A stretch of DNA of 64,000 nucleotides from Clarireedia homoeocarpa (GCA_001465935.1 LNKV01000021.1:685550-749549); one strand, 5' to 3'. Numbered from the stretch's first letter, positions 46,945 to 58,571 are shown. Translations and numbers: made by a program. Notes: a model not told the origin generated them from the letters alone.

Positions 46945-48062
46945 AGCTTCTGCTGTCTTCGAGTACAGGCAATGGGAAGCTTATGGTGAGGATGAGTATT
47001 CCAGACAGTTGCATGGGGGAATGTCCAGCTTAAATGTATTTGCCACAATGGCCATCGACATTAGCTCATATGCCCGTTATCTGCGGATCCCAATGTTGTG
47101 ATATAATGCCAAGACGCCGCAATGTTGAACATTTTGCAGCCTGCGTCGAAGTCGCGGGCCAAGCTGGGTGAAAGGAGGAATTACTTACGCGAAAACATTG
47201 CAAAGTGCGGAGAATCCTGCCACCAGAAAACCATCTTTATTGTTGCTTCATTTGTCTATGAGGCGATCTCTGAGCTGGTGGGTTCACCCGGCTTGACCGC
47301 CAATAGAGGCAGCTTTCCCGCCTCGGGCGAAAGTTTTGTTCGCATCAAGAGCGGTCGCAACGGAGGGCTAGAAGCTTAGGTGGAACGTGAGAGGAAGGTC
47401 GTAGATGATACTTGCACCCGTCGCTCTAAGAGGAAGGAGCCAAGCAATGCCAATGTTTTCCAAAGTCCCAACTTAAAGGTTGAGGGCAACAATGCGGTTT
47501 GTCCGGCACATCTAGAGCCTCACGTGTTATTATTACTAAGCAAGCCAGCACGGCCAGCAATGAGTTCCAACTTCCAGCCCCACGAAAAAAATACCTTGAT
47601 TTATAGTCGCTCTTAGAGCAAGGTAGACAATCCAAGGAACTAGAAGTGACAATTATTCAGCTAATTAGCATTCCACTTTCAAATCTCAATACTACAGATT
47701 AATGCAGTTTCTAGACTTGGTACGGAGAGTAGCCGTGGCAGTTACCTAGTTGCAGGTTGTTTGACAAGCTGCACGCCCCATCGGCATGAGAAGCTACAAA
47801 GTAGGAAGAGCAATTTGAGTCCGCGCAAATCCATTTTTATACCAAGTAAAAGCTATCCTGGATACTCTGGGATGTAGCTGATTCTTAAACTACCCCCGAG
47901 TAGCAAATCCAGTAATCGAGACAGCAAATTTTTATATCCTGAGGTGAATGGTCTTGGTGAACTCTGCACCTTCTGAATAGTGTTATAGAATACATGCTAC
48001 ATACGGTTGTAGTACAGTGGGGAGTGCATTTAATCATCATTACAAACCAATCCGTTCATTCA
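46945..48062. other. Intergenic
   Basis: No gene recognised. Left part is the promoter of the peptidase gene, right end the 3' region of prohibitin. Open frames are short and featureless. Confidence 0.5.
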
Positions 48063-49096
48063 TTACGCCTTTTTGCTTTTGTCCTCGTATCCTTCCGCTA
48101 CATTTAATCCTAATCCCTCTGAGTCCAGATACATCTTGTTGCGTCCTCCAGCCTCTTGGATGATCTGAGCAATGGCCCTGGCGTTCTCGATTCTCTTCAA
48201 ATCAACGTATGACCGACTCTTCTTGATCGCATCACCAATCAGCTCAGCGGATCGAGCTTCTCCCTGAGCCTTAACAATCATAGCCTGTTTCTCTTGACGT
48301 GCCTTGTCGACGACGAAAGCGGCACGTTGCGCTTCTTGCTGTGCTACTTGCTTCGCTTCAACTGCTGCAGTAAACTCGGGGGAGAAGGCGAGATGCTACT
48401 TTTTGTTAGAACGAACGAATCTTGACGTAGGGCGCGATATATCATACCGTTAACGAAACATCATCAAGCATAATGTTGAATCTGGCAGCTCTCTTCGACA
48501 AGTTCTCTCTGACTAATCGTGCGACCATCTCACGCTGGGTGATCAATTGACTGGCGTTGAATTGTGCAACAACACTCTTTAGAACTTCGTTAACGATTGA
48601 CGGTAAAACTCGCTCATCGTAATCAGTACCTAGGGTTCGGTAGATTTGAGGAAGGGCATCAATGCGGGGTCGAGAGAGGACACGGCAGGTAATGTTGACC
48701 ATCTGTAAATCTTTTGTGCCAGTGAGAGAGGCGACATTACGTGGCTTTGCTCGTACGTCGTAGTCTATAGGTGTCTCGAACCATGGGATCTTAATGTGTG
48801 TTCCTGAAAAAATTATGTATTAGTTGCCATCCATGAAATAGGTCCCGAGGAAAAGTAACTCCCCTACCTTCACCATAAATTTGTTTTCCAACACCACCTA
48901 TTCTGGTATACTTGATAGCTCTGTGACCACCATCAACGTTGAAGAGCGCATTGTTTCCAACCATCAAAAGTGCCACTAATGCGATACCCCCTCCAACTGC
49001 AGTGGCCATGCCTTTTGGTGGTGGTCCGCCACCTCCTCTGCCAGCGTCATTGGCCATCCTCTGAAGCCTCTTGAACATATCCTGTGGACTTGACAT
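48063..49096 (-). CDS. PHB2: Prohibitin-2
   Basis: Three exons: 49096-48868, 48803-48448, 48395-48063 (305 aa; orthologues about 300-315). With prohibitin-1 it builds the ring complex of the mitochondrial inner membrane that guards m-AAA protease and respiratory chain subunits. A Gly-rich N terminus (G-R-G-G-G-G-P-P) and one membrane anchor (about 35-50) precede the SPFH/band 7 domain: R-A-I-K-Y-T-R-I-G-G-V, I-P-W-F-E-T-P-I-D-Y-D-V-R-A-K-P and L-P-S-I-V-N-E-V-L-K. These are followed by F-N-A-S-Q-L-I-T-Q-R, L-D-D-V-S-L-T-H-L-A-F-S-P-E-F and the coiled-coil K-Q-V-A-Q-Q-E-A-Q-R-A. The ATG at 49096 gives the normal N terminus; the frame upstream of it is not conserved. Divergent to CstF-64. Confidence 0.95.
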
Positions 49097-49623
49097 CTTG
49101 ACTAATCTGTACGAGACCGGGGAACAAACTGCTAGGAGGATGTATAGGATTGGCCGATCCACGAATTTGTTGACGATGAGGGATGTTCGGGAGCTTCAAT
49201 TCGAAAAGAGTTCTAGTGCATTTTTTTAGCCGCGCCTCCCCACACGAGCTTTGGCATCAGCCTTAGTTTTTTTTGGCGAAGCGCGACCAGTTTCTCTTCT
49301 GTACAGCATAAAAAGTGTCGCATCAAGAAGATTGATTTATCCCGGGCCGCCATTTCCTTTTCCAAGCTACAGGACATATCCTGATTGACAGTGGTTGCAG
49401 GGAGAAAACAAGGCGGGTTTTAGGATAGCCAGGAATCACTTCTTCAAAGACTTCTGTGCCATTTCTTCTCTGCAAACAAAAAATACTTTGGTGATAAAAG
49501 AAGTGATTGTTCCAGTTTCATTCCTTTGAAAGATCATCATCTCAATCAAGGCCATCTCAATTGAGATCTTTCTTGTCATCTGCCATCTATCCCATACCCA
49601 GTACCAGCCGTTCTATCATCAGA
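49097..49623. promoter_or_regulatory. Divergent promoter PHB2 / CstF-64
   Basis: A 527-bp gap between opposite start codons that must hold both promoters. T-rich runs near 49220-49275. No element can be named with confidence. Confidence 0.55.
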
Positions 49624-50789
49624 ATGTCAAAGCCACCTTCTAAATCCGTGTTCGTTGGAAATATCCCTTATGGTAACTATGCTTGCCTTTCCAGCACAGC
49701 TGTCGTCGCATACTAATGGATTTACTTCACAGGTCTTACAGAAGAACAGATAGTAGACATCTTTAGCAGCGCGGGAAATGTCGTTAACTTTCGACTTGTC
49801 TATGATCGCGAAACGGGGAGGCCCAAAGGGTTCGGGTTTGCAGAGTATCCTGATTCAGGTACGTGGTACAGCGCGGCATGCCTGAAAGGCCATGGGTATA
49901 CTCTGTTACACTACTAATCAATTCGTGTTTATAGATTCCGCTGCTTCAGCAGTACGAAATTTAAACGATTATGAGATCATGAATCGAAAATTGCGCGTGG
50001 ATTTCTCCAATGATGGCGGTGAGGACGACAATAGTGTACGTGGAATCGCTATATCTTAACAAGTCGACGGCAATGCGCAACAGCAGCTAACATTTTCTTC
50101 CATAGTCTTCGCATCCAACATACCAGCCGCCACCACTACCTACAAACGGGTTGCCAATACCACCTCCATCCCTTCCAATGCCTACCGCGGCTTCCTCCCT
50201 ACCACCTCTACCTGTAGGTGTCGATCTTCCACCGAATCTTTCGTGCCCAGACGCTATTTCGCGGACTTTGAGTACTCTTCCGCCCAGTCAACTTCTCGAT
50301 GTACTCTCACAAATGAAGACTTTGGCTTCCACAGACCCTCAAAAGGCTACAGAACTCCTCCACCAAGCCCCTCAGCTTTCTTACGCGATTTTCCAAGCCC
50401 TCCTCTTGATGGGACTCGTCCAACCCGAAGCTCTTACTTCCGTAATCGAATCATCGGCCGTTGCTCCCGCACCAGCACCTCCTGTCAATGTTCCACCGCC
50501 TGTTGTTGCGCCAGCTTCCCAGTATGGAGGTTCAGCATACCCTGCTGGATACCCCCCGCCACCTCCCCATATGGCTGGTCAATTAAGCATGCCTATAATG
50601 AGCACAACACCAGTTCAAGGTTATGCGCCACCACCTCCTCCACCTGTACAGCAACCAGTGCAGCAGCCTGAGCCAGATGCGAATGCGCTAATGGCGCAGG
50701 TTATGGCTATGCCACAGGAATTGATCGATAGTCTACCACCAGCCGATCGGGCACAGTTGATGGCATTAAAGGCAAGCTTTGGGAGATAG
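49624..50789 (+). CDS. RNA15: Cleavage stimulation factor CstF-64 / Rna15
   Basis: Four exons: 49624-49672, 49733-49858, 49935-50035, 50106-50789 (319 aa). It binds U/GU-rich elements downstream of the poly(A) site in pre-mRNA 3'-end processing. The N-terminal RRM (about residues 8-86) has RNP2 V-F-V-G-N-I and RNP1 K-G-F-G-F-A-E-Y. A Pro-rich linker leads to the CSTF2 hinge (about 130-190: S-R-T-L-S-T-L-P-P-S-Q-L-L-D-V-L-S-Q-M), the part that binds CstF-77/Rna14. A second Pro-rich segment follows, and the C-terminal helix bundle (A-L-M-A-Q-V-M-A-M-P, then L-P-P-A-D-R-A-Q-L-M-A-L) ends the protein. Both interaction domains are complete. Confidence 0.94.
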
Positions 50790-51705
50790 AATCATGTGAT
50801 GGGCTCTTGGGTGAGAAGAAAAGACTTGGGGTGGAGTTCCCTACAGATAGCGCATTGCCGTGTTGCGCGTATCTTCAGTGTTATTTCATATCAAAAAGGT
50901 TTACATCCAGCGGCGTTGATGGTATTCTCGATTGCGATGAATTTGGTCAGTCAATGCAAATTATCTCTGCAAAGAACATACCTTGCTGCCTTCCATGTTT
51001 CTTGCATGTCTCATTACAGGTGGGCTGGCATGCAGACCGTAATGAGGTACATACCTTGGAGTTTATCACCGCATTATGCCTCTCAACCTTTAGGTTAGAG
51101 GTGTTTTCGAAGAGTACCATTTTTGCTTTCGTCCTAGTGCAGGGATTGTGAATAGCAGTTGCACTTGCGCCTGTGATCATTCGCATACATCCAACCAGTT
51201 CGACATGAAGATGAAAAAGTATGATCCTATTCTTTTTCTCTCTTCCTCAACCTTAAACTTTGTCAGATGACGATCTTTGAGGACGGACTCGGACAATTCT
51301 ATTTTGCCCCACCATGACCAACTTACACCTAGAGCCGCCACTGTACAACCCCTCGGCTAAATATACCTTTTACCATATTTTTTTAAAGGTTAGAAATAAT
51401 GAGGAGATAGTTTACTAGAAGGAGTCTGAAGATGTCAATCTGAAAATTATAATATTATATTTAGTCGGTTTGCTGCCAATTATCCTTTTTTTATCACCGC
51501 TGTCTCTCAACTCATCATTCATTTAACCTCTCACCCTCAAACCCAAACAATACAACCCAAATTCTTGGTAAAGCAAAACTTCCGTGGACGGCAAGAATGA
51601 CCCTGCTTTGCGCATGTTCTAGTACCAAGTGTCTGGATCGTCTTTAGGATGGAATATCATGCAGGATGTGACCGGTGCTACTCATATACCCCTCTCTCGT
51701 AGAAG
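50790..51705. other. Intergenic downstream of CstF-64
   Basis: No gene recognised. Includes the 3' region of CstF-64. Confidence 0.5.
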
Positions 51706-51879
51706 TAGGCTGCGAACCTACCCACTGGGTTGGGGCACCCATGGGTGGGTTGAAGGGCATATTGACTACCCATTGGTCATGCAGGACCTTGATTTTGGCA
51801 TGTGCTACCCCTGATTAGGTTACTGGGTGGGTTGGAGAGCTGGGCAACCCACCCATGGGTACCCATTTCGCAGCCCACC
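51706..51879. mobile_element. Candidate MITE with imperfect inverted repeats
   Basis: About 174 bp bounded by TAGGCTGCGAA on the left and TTCGCAGCCCACC on the right. A second inner inverted block, ACCCATGGGTGGGTTG, lies inside the left arm and its complement inside the right arm. The 6-bp sequence TAGAAG stands on both sides (51700-51705 and 51880-51885), as a target duplication would. Only one copy in the window, so this is a proposal. Confidence 0.5.
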
Positions 51880-52623
51880 TAGAAGTCAGCCGAATCTTCG
51901 TCTTATATTCAATGTAGGATGTCGTCTCAAGTGAGACTACTTTCCTATCTCTCGCAGATGATTTGATGGGCCTGTTTGTTGCATATCTGGATGAGACAAG
52001 AGAGTTTGAGATATTGTATATTTGGATGGAATGGATGGGATGGACGGGGTGGGGATACCAGAAATGGTGTTTGAAAGTGCAGTGGTTGTGCCGACAGCTA
52101 TTCTTTGCGGATCAGGTACGTAGTTGGAGTACCTGTCTTACATCAAATTAGCTTTCATCTCTAACAAACTGTAGCCATGAAATTGGCGCTTTCATATTGC
52201 AAGAGTTTCCAGTCCCTGAAACAGAGCGAACACATTTCATAGCTCGGATGGGAGCTTGGCATCCTATTAAATACACCATTGTTAGTATAGAAGTCCATGC
52301 AAAATATTAGTACTAGAGTCGAAACCAGAATATTCACAATAACGAACGAAAGTCATGTATTGTTACTCATATTTTCAAAATGGTCTGATTCATAAGTTCA
52401 TAACCTCACTGCATTGAAATCGCCACTTTACTAATCCTTCTAGAACCGCCGTGTTCTTCTGTTTCATTCTTCTCTATAAACAAGCGCCTTTGAAGGCACG
52501 ATCTTTATATTTATTAACATTTTATTCAATCTATTTTGTTTTGATATTTAGCATTCGCAATCAAACATAGTTTTCGAAATAAGATATCATTTCTTGGGTT
52601 TACGCACCATTTTATGCACAGTC
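51880..52623. other. Intergenic
   Basis: No gene recognised; AT-rich from about 52300 to 52590. Confidence 0.5.
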
Positions 52624-53136
52624 ATGAAGTCCTCTTCATCGGAAACCTCTACTCCTTCCTCTACATCACCAATACACCCGCATTCTCCACCATCACCAAT
52701 CTTACCAGAATTGCCTGGACTTCTTCGCACCTCCGAAGCACATCCACACACCCGACCAACAAGAACTCGAACAACACCCGCACCCCTACCTACTCCCTCT
52801 CCCTCTCCCTTCAAACCCCCCATTCATTCCACATACCTATGCCCCCAAGAAACTCCACAAGCAAACTCGTCGAAAACAGAAACATATATAGAATTCTCCA
52901 CCCTAGCCGGTCTAGCACCACCTGGTAATCCACCGGACGACGAAGAGCGGGAGTGTCGAGAACGAAAGAGCAAAGGGGACGACGCGATTCCGAAAGAGGG
53001 GTTGATATCGCCGAAATTTGTGGAGGCGATTGCGAAGGTGAAGGGGTTTTTTGACTTTGGGGCATATTTCTGGGTAGTTAGAAGAGGGGTGGGTGATAGA
53101 AAGGGGACGCGGGGGATATTCGTGGTTGTGGGTTGA
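52624..53136 (+). CDS. Hypothetical Pro/Ser/Thr-rich protein
   Basis: ORF of 170 aa from the first ATG. The first 90 residues are low-complexity Ser/Pro/Thr/His, probably disordered. The second half is more ordered, with acidic and basic patches (D-D-E-E-R-E-C-R-E-R-K-S-K) and a hydrophobic end (F-F-D-F-G-A-Y-F-W-V-V-R-R). No family recognised, no signal peptide. The opposite strand also has an open frame here, so coding status is not certain. Confidence 0.4.
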   Translation: MKSSSSETSTPSSTSPIHPHSPPSPILPELPGLLRTSEAHPHTRPTRTRTTPAPLPTPSPSPFKPPIHSTYLCPQETPQANSSKTETYIEFSTLAGLAPPGNPPDDEERECRERKSKGDDAIPKEGLISPKFVEAIAKVKGFFDFGAYFWVVRRGVGDRKGTRGIFVVVG

Positions 53137-55338
53137 GAAGAGATTGAGCAATTTGGTTAGATTGGGATATTGAAGTAGTGCGGAGTGATGGTTTACTGAT
53201 AGGAAGATCAGTGGAAGTCCAAGACCGAATTACTTACTACTGGTTTCCTTCGGTTTGCTTGTAGAAGGGGAGCTGTGTCTGTATAAAGCTAAAAGTTTAT
53301 ATTAGAAAAGCATTGAGTTACCGAAGATTATCGAGTAAACTTGATCAATTCGAGCTATAATTGCTAGCTTTTTTGACACATGGTTTACGATGTCTAGGCG
53401 GTAGAGTTTGAGGGGCGATGTGAGAATGAGATCCACAGCATTCTCCACAGGACCCATTCTCGATAAATTGAGGGCATTCCCAAATCGAGGAATGATCCCC
53501 AAAATCCGAAATACCTTCTTTTTGCATTTGTCATCGATGGAATATGCTAGAATTGAGAATGAGGATATAAAAACGCCGTTTAAACGGCCATGTACATAGA
53601 ATGAAGCAGATAGATCAGTTTTTCTCAAGTTTTTATCACCTCATGCATTTGCCATAGCTTTTCACAGGCGAGGGATGGGTAAATGAAGATGGAGAAGATT
53701 TAGAGGAGAGGGAAAGTTTACAAAAGGGATTGATGGCGATTGAGAATATGTATGAGAGCAATATGCGAGAGATTGTGGTTGTAGCGTATTTTGGAAGTTG
53801 AGGAGCAAAGCCTGAGGAGGTGGTTGTTGGGAAAGACATCGATGTTTGGTAGAAAGTAGAGAGGAAGGGAAAGGTAGAAGCAGGGGGTATGAACAGACCA
53901 GAAAGACATAAGAAGATGCTGGAAGAAGAGCGGGTGGAGGTAATTCGAGACATATTTAGTTGGTTTGCCGTTACGTCGAGTGAGGTGCTTGTGATCGTAG
54001 GACGACTAATCTGCCTAGCTTTAGCCGCTGCCGCTGCATTCTTTTTGAGTCCTTTCCAGTAGCTTTCTTGATAAGGGAGTTCATGATTGCAGGAGTGGTA
54101 AGAAGAACAAATGTGGAAGGTATATTGAACAGCTGTGATTATGATACCAAAAGTACTGTAGATAGAGGATAGATTATTTCTGAGAGAGAAGGATATCTAG
54201 GGGGTAAAAACTTCTCGAATTTATACTTCAAATGGTCACCGTGATTCATATTTGCAGAGAAAAATACGAGTATGAGTGAAATGGTACGATTTCTATCAGT
54301 CACGGATGGAGGAGGATTGTGGTATGGGATGCCACATGCCGGATGGAAGGGTTGCGGACGACGGTCGTGCTGGAGAGGAGGGTTAGTCATGGGATTGCCG
54401 TCTTAATAGTTAAGAGGTTATTGATGAGGGGAGGAAGAAGGGTGAGATAAAGCGAAAGTGGAAAGGTAAGGAAAGACGTTGATTTGATATTTGTATGAGT
54501 AGTGGAAGATGGGTATGGTGGAGGGAGAGAAAATTCATGTTGTTGGGAGTGCATTGTTCAAAGTTGCGGCACCCCTCTCATCTATATGGTTGAGTGGATT
54601 GGTATGGATTAACAAAATGTGGTTGTTCCTCCATCGTTCTCTATTCAGAAGAAAAGCCATTTGCTCGGCCAGGTTTTGAAGAATGTATCACCAAACTTAG
54701 GGAATGGCCTTAGATATTCTCGTGTAGTCAATAAATTAAGCAAATTTTATTAAGTACGTTAAGATAATTTCTCTCTGACAAACGATTTTGGTTAGAATAA
54801 ATTGATTCAATAATGAATTGTAGTTATTTGAATCAAGAGTATTTTAACAAATTGAGAATATTTCGTGGAATTTGATAATACATCTTTCATTACACGGCCA
54901 GGTACAACTTGTACAGTGATTTGAATAGCCTACTTGGCATCCATATAACCGTCGCAAGTTCTGAAGATGTCAAGGAACAAATCATTGGCTGTTCAAATGT
55001 CACAAAGAAAAACGCGTGCAAGAAGTCATGAGACACTTGTGAATATAATACAATGTATTTCTTCTGAATGGAATAACTGACAAAGCCCAAACCAAAGAAA
55101 GGGAGTGTCCAGCACCCATATCGTCCTTTGTTCGCAAGAGCGACAATTGTACTCGACGATATGAATTTTACCAAGTAAGTTATGTTACCTACCTACATCT
55201 GATAGTATCTCTGTGTCTACCAAGCCAAGACTTGACTGCCTCTCTCCTACTTCTTCGAGGTACATTCATAGCCGGCTTCAAACATTCCAAGCTCGTATCC
55301 ACCTCAGAATCCACAAGTGTTTGATTCGTACTATCTGA
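53137..55338. other. Intergenic, AT-rich
   Basis: About 2.2 kb with no supported gene. AT content is highest around 54700-54900. Minus-strand open frames up to 108 codons lack motifs. Confidence 0.45.
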
Positions 55339-56187
55339 TCAGCGGCGATAATTTGGCTGAGGATTTTTATCAAGAGGCAAAAACTTCCTAATCCTCCCAA
55401 GAAATGCACGAAAGCGATTCGACGGCGGTAGCCGCTGGAAAGAGCTGCTGAGACTTGCAATATGCCGATCAACTCTGTGGGCACCCTCAGCCAAGGTGAA
55501 GTGGTTGTGATCGCAAGAGGAATCAGAACTAGTGTCTCCACCAAAAGTGGAATCACGACTTTCGCAAGAGAGAACACAGGAGGTATTGGGGCCTACCTCC
55601 AACCTAGCAATATCCATTTTGTGAGTAGAGTTTGTGGGCCTGGAATACATAGATTTGGAGCAGGTCGGGTAAAAATACAGGGTTTGGTGCCTCTTACGGG
55701 AAACCTGCGAGATGTGAGCTTCATGTAAACTTTCGTGTCTGCCTTTCAGGTCATTTTGCGGCAGCTGAGGCTCGGATAGAATATCGCAACTCTTTCTTAG
55801 CTCGTCCATCGGCGATTCAGACTCGCGTACTGGTGAGTGTCTACTGCGTAGGTGACCTTGTCCAAGCGCCTTCTTCTTTTTCTCGATATTCTGACAAGAT
55901 ATCTGGTGCGAGACCGGGTTGGTAGGCTTAGTTCTTTTGGTAGTATTCTTATTCCGCTTGAGCGACCGCTTCGCAGATCGGGGTGGACCTGATGGGAGAT
56001 CCGGTAATTTTTTCGTTGCGTAGTATGAAGCTAAAGCAAGATGGTCTAATGAAGGCGAGATGACTGTGATATCCGTCGGCTTTCCATTAGTCAAAGCACT
56101 TATGTTGAAGGAAAACTCTTCGCTTGGATATTCTGTAGTGATGTGGGCACTAGGAGCAGACATGGACGAACTCATTTGACTAAGCAT
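55339..56187 (-). CDS. Hypothetical protein, 282 aa
   Basis: Open single-exon frame with ATG at 56187 and further ATGs close behind. Family not recognised. The protein is hydrophilic with basic clusters (K-R-S-L-K-R-N-K-N-T-T-K-R and E-K-K-K-K-A-L-G), Ser-rich segments and a basic, aromatic C terminus (F-R-A-F-L-G-R-I-R-K-F-L-P). It looks like a disordered nuclear or regulatory protein. No membrane segment. Length and composition favour a real gene, but there is no domain support. Confidence 0.5.
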   Translation of the reverse strand: MLSQMSSSMSAPSAHITTEYPSEEFSFNISALTNGKPTDITVISPSLDHLALASYYATKKLPDLPSGPPRSAKRSLKRNKNTTKRTKPTNPVSHQISCQNIEKKKKALGQGHLRSRHSPVRESESPMDELRKSCDILSEPQLPQNDLKGRHESLHEAHISQVSRKRHQTLYFYPTCSKSMYSRPTNSTHKMDIARLEVGPNTSCVLSCESRDSTFGGDTSSDSSCDHNHFTLAEGAHRVDRHIASLSSSFQRLPPSNRFRAFLGRIRKFLPLDKNPQPNYRR

Positions 56188-57178
56188 TTTTTTAGGGCTG
56201 TGGATGATGTTTGTAAATCGTTAACGCCGGGCAAATAAGGACTTCAGAATATTGATTATTGCAGGCCGCAAAGGAATTTGGTTAGAATTATGCCTCTCTC
56301 CAAGCATTGTTCAGCAACTATTGCAAAAGAGTGCAAATAACCTGAACATTCGCCAGTCCTGTATCGAGACAATGCAAGTCAAGACTCAAGCCGATAGGCG
56401 AAGAGTCAGAAGACTTTTCAGACCGCTTATTCACTGGCTGTTATAACCTGTCGTGATTCTTCACAAAGGTAATGTACGATATCCCATTGGTGTCGCAGAG
56501 TAAGTGGCCGTTTCAAAGATCGTCATCAAATCATGTCCCTCATTTCTTTGTCAGCCTTAGGCCACAAGAGATCATAATGCGGGAAATGGGAATGGTTGTC
56601 CAGCCTTAAGCCCGCTCCCATTCTTTGCATATCTGAATTTGTAGCAAAAGACATTGCTTGATACCTCGGTACTTCCGGCACAGTCCGATGAAGCTGCTAA
56701 TACCTTTAAGATTTGTAGGCCCGCATGGTCGAGGATGCATCGGAGATTCCAGAATGTTGTTCCAGCTATGGTTGATATTCTGTGCGTTACTCTCGAGCTC
56801 AGGATTTGCGCTATAGACGATTGCAACGCTTCGCGATCAAATCCTTGCCGAATAGCTGCTACTGTGAACCGGTATTTCAAGAAGACATGGAGTGTTGAAG
56901 GGGCATCTGGTGGTATTGTTCGTCTAAGTCCCGTGAATTGTTTCCCTGGGTACTGCATGGATACCCTGCCGCTCTTTTTTTTTAAGCACAATTATTATGC
57001 TGAAGCAGAATAGGCTACCTTCCAAGTCGCGCCGCACTGCGACTGGCTTGTGGGCTGTGAAGGAGTTCCTACTCGGATTGGCTCGACGCGAGTATGTACG
57101 TGGTCTCTGTAGTTCGAAGGGAAACATTGCGACCTGGTAGCACACCTTGTCCAGATGGAAGTCTGTGTATTATCCTCC
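56188..57178. other. Intergenic upstream of hypothetical gene
   Basis: No gene recognised. Right end is the 3' region of SLD5. Open frames of 119 and 139 codons on opposite strands over 56570-57010 have no motif. Confidence 0.45.
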
Positions 57179-58028
57179 TCATACTAATTCCATCTCCCCC
57201 TTCTCGACATGTTCTTTGACATCTGACCACCTGGCTATCACAACTTCGCCCCTTCTTACTTCAATCTCACCATCGCCATCTCTTCCTCTCCCCATCACAA
57301 ATATGCTGCCCCCATCTCCGGTGAAGCCATTTTTGGAACCAAGACCTCTCGCGAATACACCTGTATCCTCATCTGGTCCAGTAATCATGGATATGTTTCC
57401 AGATGTATCATTTAGATTTTGTAAGTTCGCGGGAAAGCTGCCAAGGAAACTGGACAGATAATGCGTGTGTAATAGTTCTTGATGTCGAGTAGCGTATGCG
57501 ATTTCGGTTTCTGATAATCTCGATCTAAGCTCTTCATTGCTAAGGTAATGTAAAGTATGCGCATCAATCTGCGAATTTTTGGTTAGCAAGAGCAGAAAAA
57601 GGGTGCTTCAACAAAACGCACTTTTGCAATCCTAGCTCTGACCAGACCTCGAATGAGATACTTCCACCTCTCCAACTCGGTCTGCAGACATATGAGACCA
57701 AAATTTGTCTTGGGGTCCATGTCTCCAGTCAATTCTTCAACTTTTTCGATTTGTCGTTTTATTCTTTCCGTGGTGCGTTCCACGAGGTTGTTGGCAGGCC
57801 ACCTGCACATCGCCAGGTTAGTTCGACATCAGTTTTGAGTGCTTTGCAATCCTGGGAGATCAAAGCCAGAGCTACACAGGTAGCAGCAACCTACGGGAGA
57901 ATCTCTGGGGCACCGCGCTCGTTGATCCAAGCTCTTGTTAGAGCTTGCAAGTCCGCTTCTGGCGTGTTTGCGCTGTGTCCTCCGGTCGCATGCTCGAAAG
58001 GATCAGTAAGGAATTCATCGATGTTCAT
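57179..58028 (-). CDS. SLD5: GINS complex subunit Sld5
   Basis: Three exons: 58028-57895, 57802-57622, 57568-57179 (234 aa). Introns start GTAGGT and GTGCGT, with CTAAC branch sites. Sld5 is one of four GINS subunits; GINS joins Mcm2-7 and Cdc45 in the replicative helicase. Family blocks: an N-terminal D-E-F-L-T-D-P-F, A-W-I-N-E-R-G-A-P-E-I-L-P-W, the helical A-domain with E-R-I-K-R-Q-I-E and L-Q-T-E-L-E-R-W-K-Y-L-I-R-G-L-V-R-A-R-I-A-K-I-D, then L-S-N-E-E-L and the C-terminal B-domain (E-I-E-V-R-R-G-E-V-V-I-A-R-W-S-D-V). Its start codon lies about 360 bp downstream of the U6 snRNA gene on the same strand. Confidence 0.93.
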
Positions 58029-58383
58029 CTTGTCGGTATTTTAATGCAGTCCGGCATTCGGTGTATTTTTCATCAACATGCGAGGTCGTGGATCAATAAA
58101 TTTTGGTGTTGTCTGGTACCTTTAAGGTTCTGTGGGGTGAGACGCGGGGATGCGGGTGTTGACGCGCCGCGCTGCGCTTGTTATTTAACGTCTACAATAG
58201 CAATGTCTCACAACCTTATAGCCTGATCGCATTCCTTGAAATCCACTATTTACCACTGACCACTTCGCTTGAAATCGCTTGCAGTCTCGCCTCAAGCAAA
58301 ATGTCGCAAAAAGGCTCAAGATACCAGACCAAAAATAATTAAGAAGTTCATTTGCTATGTGAAGACAATTCCAAAAAAAGTGC

Positions 58384-58390
58384 AAAAAAA
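58384..58390 (-). terminator. Pol III T-run terminator of U6
   Basis: Seven consecutive T on the minus strand directly after the conserved U6 3' end. Confidence 0.85.
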
Positions 58391-58546
58391 TTGGTAGCTT
58401 CTCTTTGATTGAGCGTGTCATCCTTAGTGCAGGGGCCATGCTAATCTTCTCTGTATCGTTTCAAATTGACCTGGTGGAGTTGTTAGCGTATGTATCCACT
58501 GAGCCATAGAAGTGTCAAACTTACCAAATGCCCGAAGGCAAAGAGC
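58387..58546 (-). ncRNA. U6: U6 spliceosomal snRNA with an mRNA-type intron
   Basis: Minus strand. The 5' part (58546-58525) contains the capped stem-loop GCCTTCGGGC and ends CATTTG; the 3' part (58470-58387) begins GTCAATTTGAAACGATACAG and contains the ACAGAG box, the AGCATGGCCCC region that pairs with U4/U2, GGATGACACGC and a terminal T-run (58390-58384). Joined, they match the yeast/fungal U6 core CATTTGGTCAATTTGAAAC without gap. Between them lie 54 nt (58524-58471) with GTAAGT donor, GCTAAC branch site and ACCAG acceptor. Mature length is about 106 nt, as expected. U6 forms the catalytic centre of the spliceosome and is made by RNA polymerase III. Confidence 0.95.
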
Positions 58547-58560
58547 AATAGGTTTTTGAA

Positions 58561-58571
58561 ACTTATATACC
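58561..58571 (-). promoter_or_regulatory. TATA box of U6 gene
   Basis: GGTATATAAGT on the minus strand, its first T about 23 nt upstream of the inferred U6 5' end. This is the normal place for the pol III TATA element of fungal U6 genes. Confidence 0.75.

Noticed and set aside
58185..58439. 84-codon minus-strand open frame
   Set aside because: Overlaps the U6 snRNA gene, which explains the conserved sequence here.
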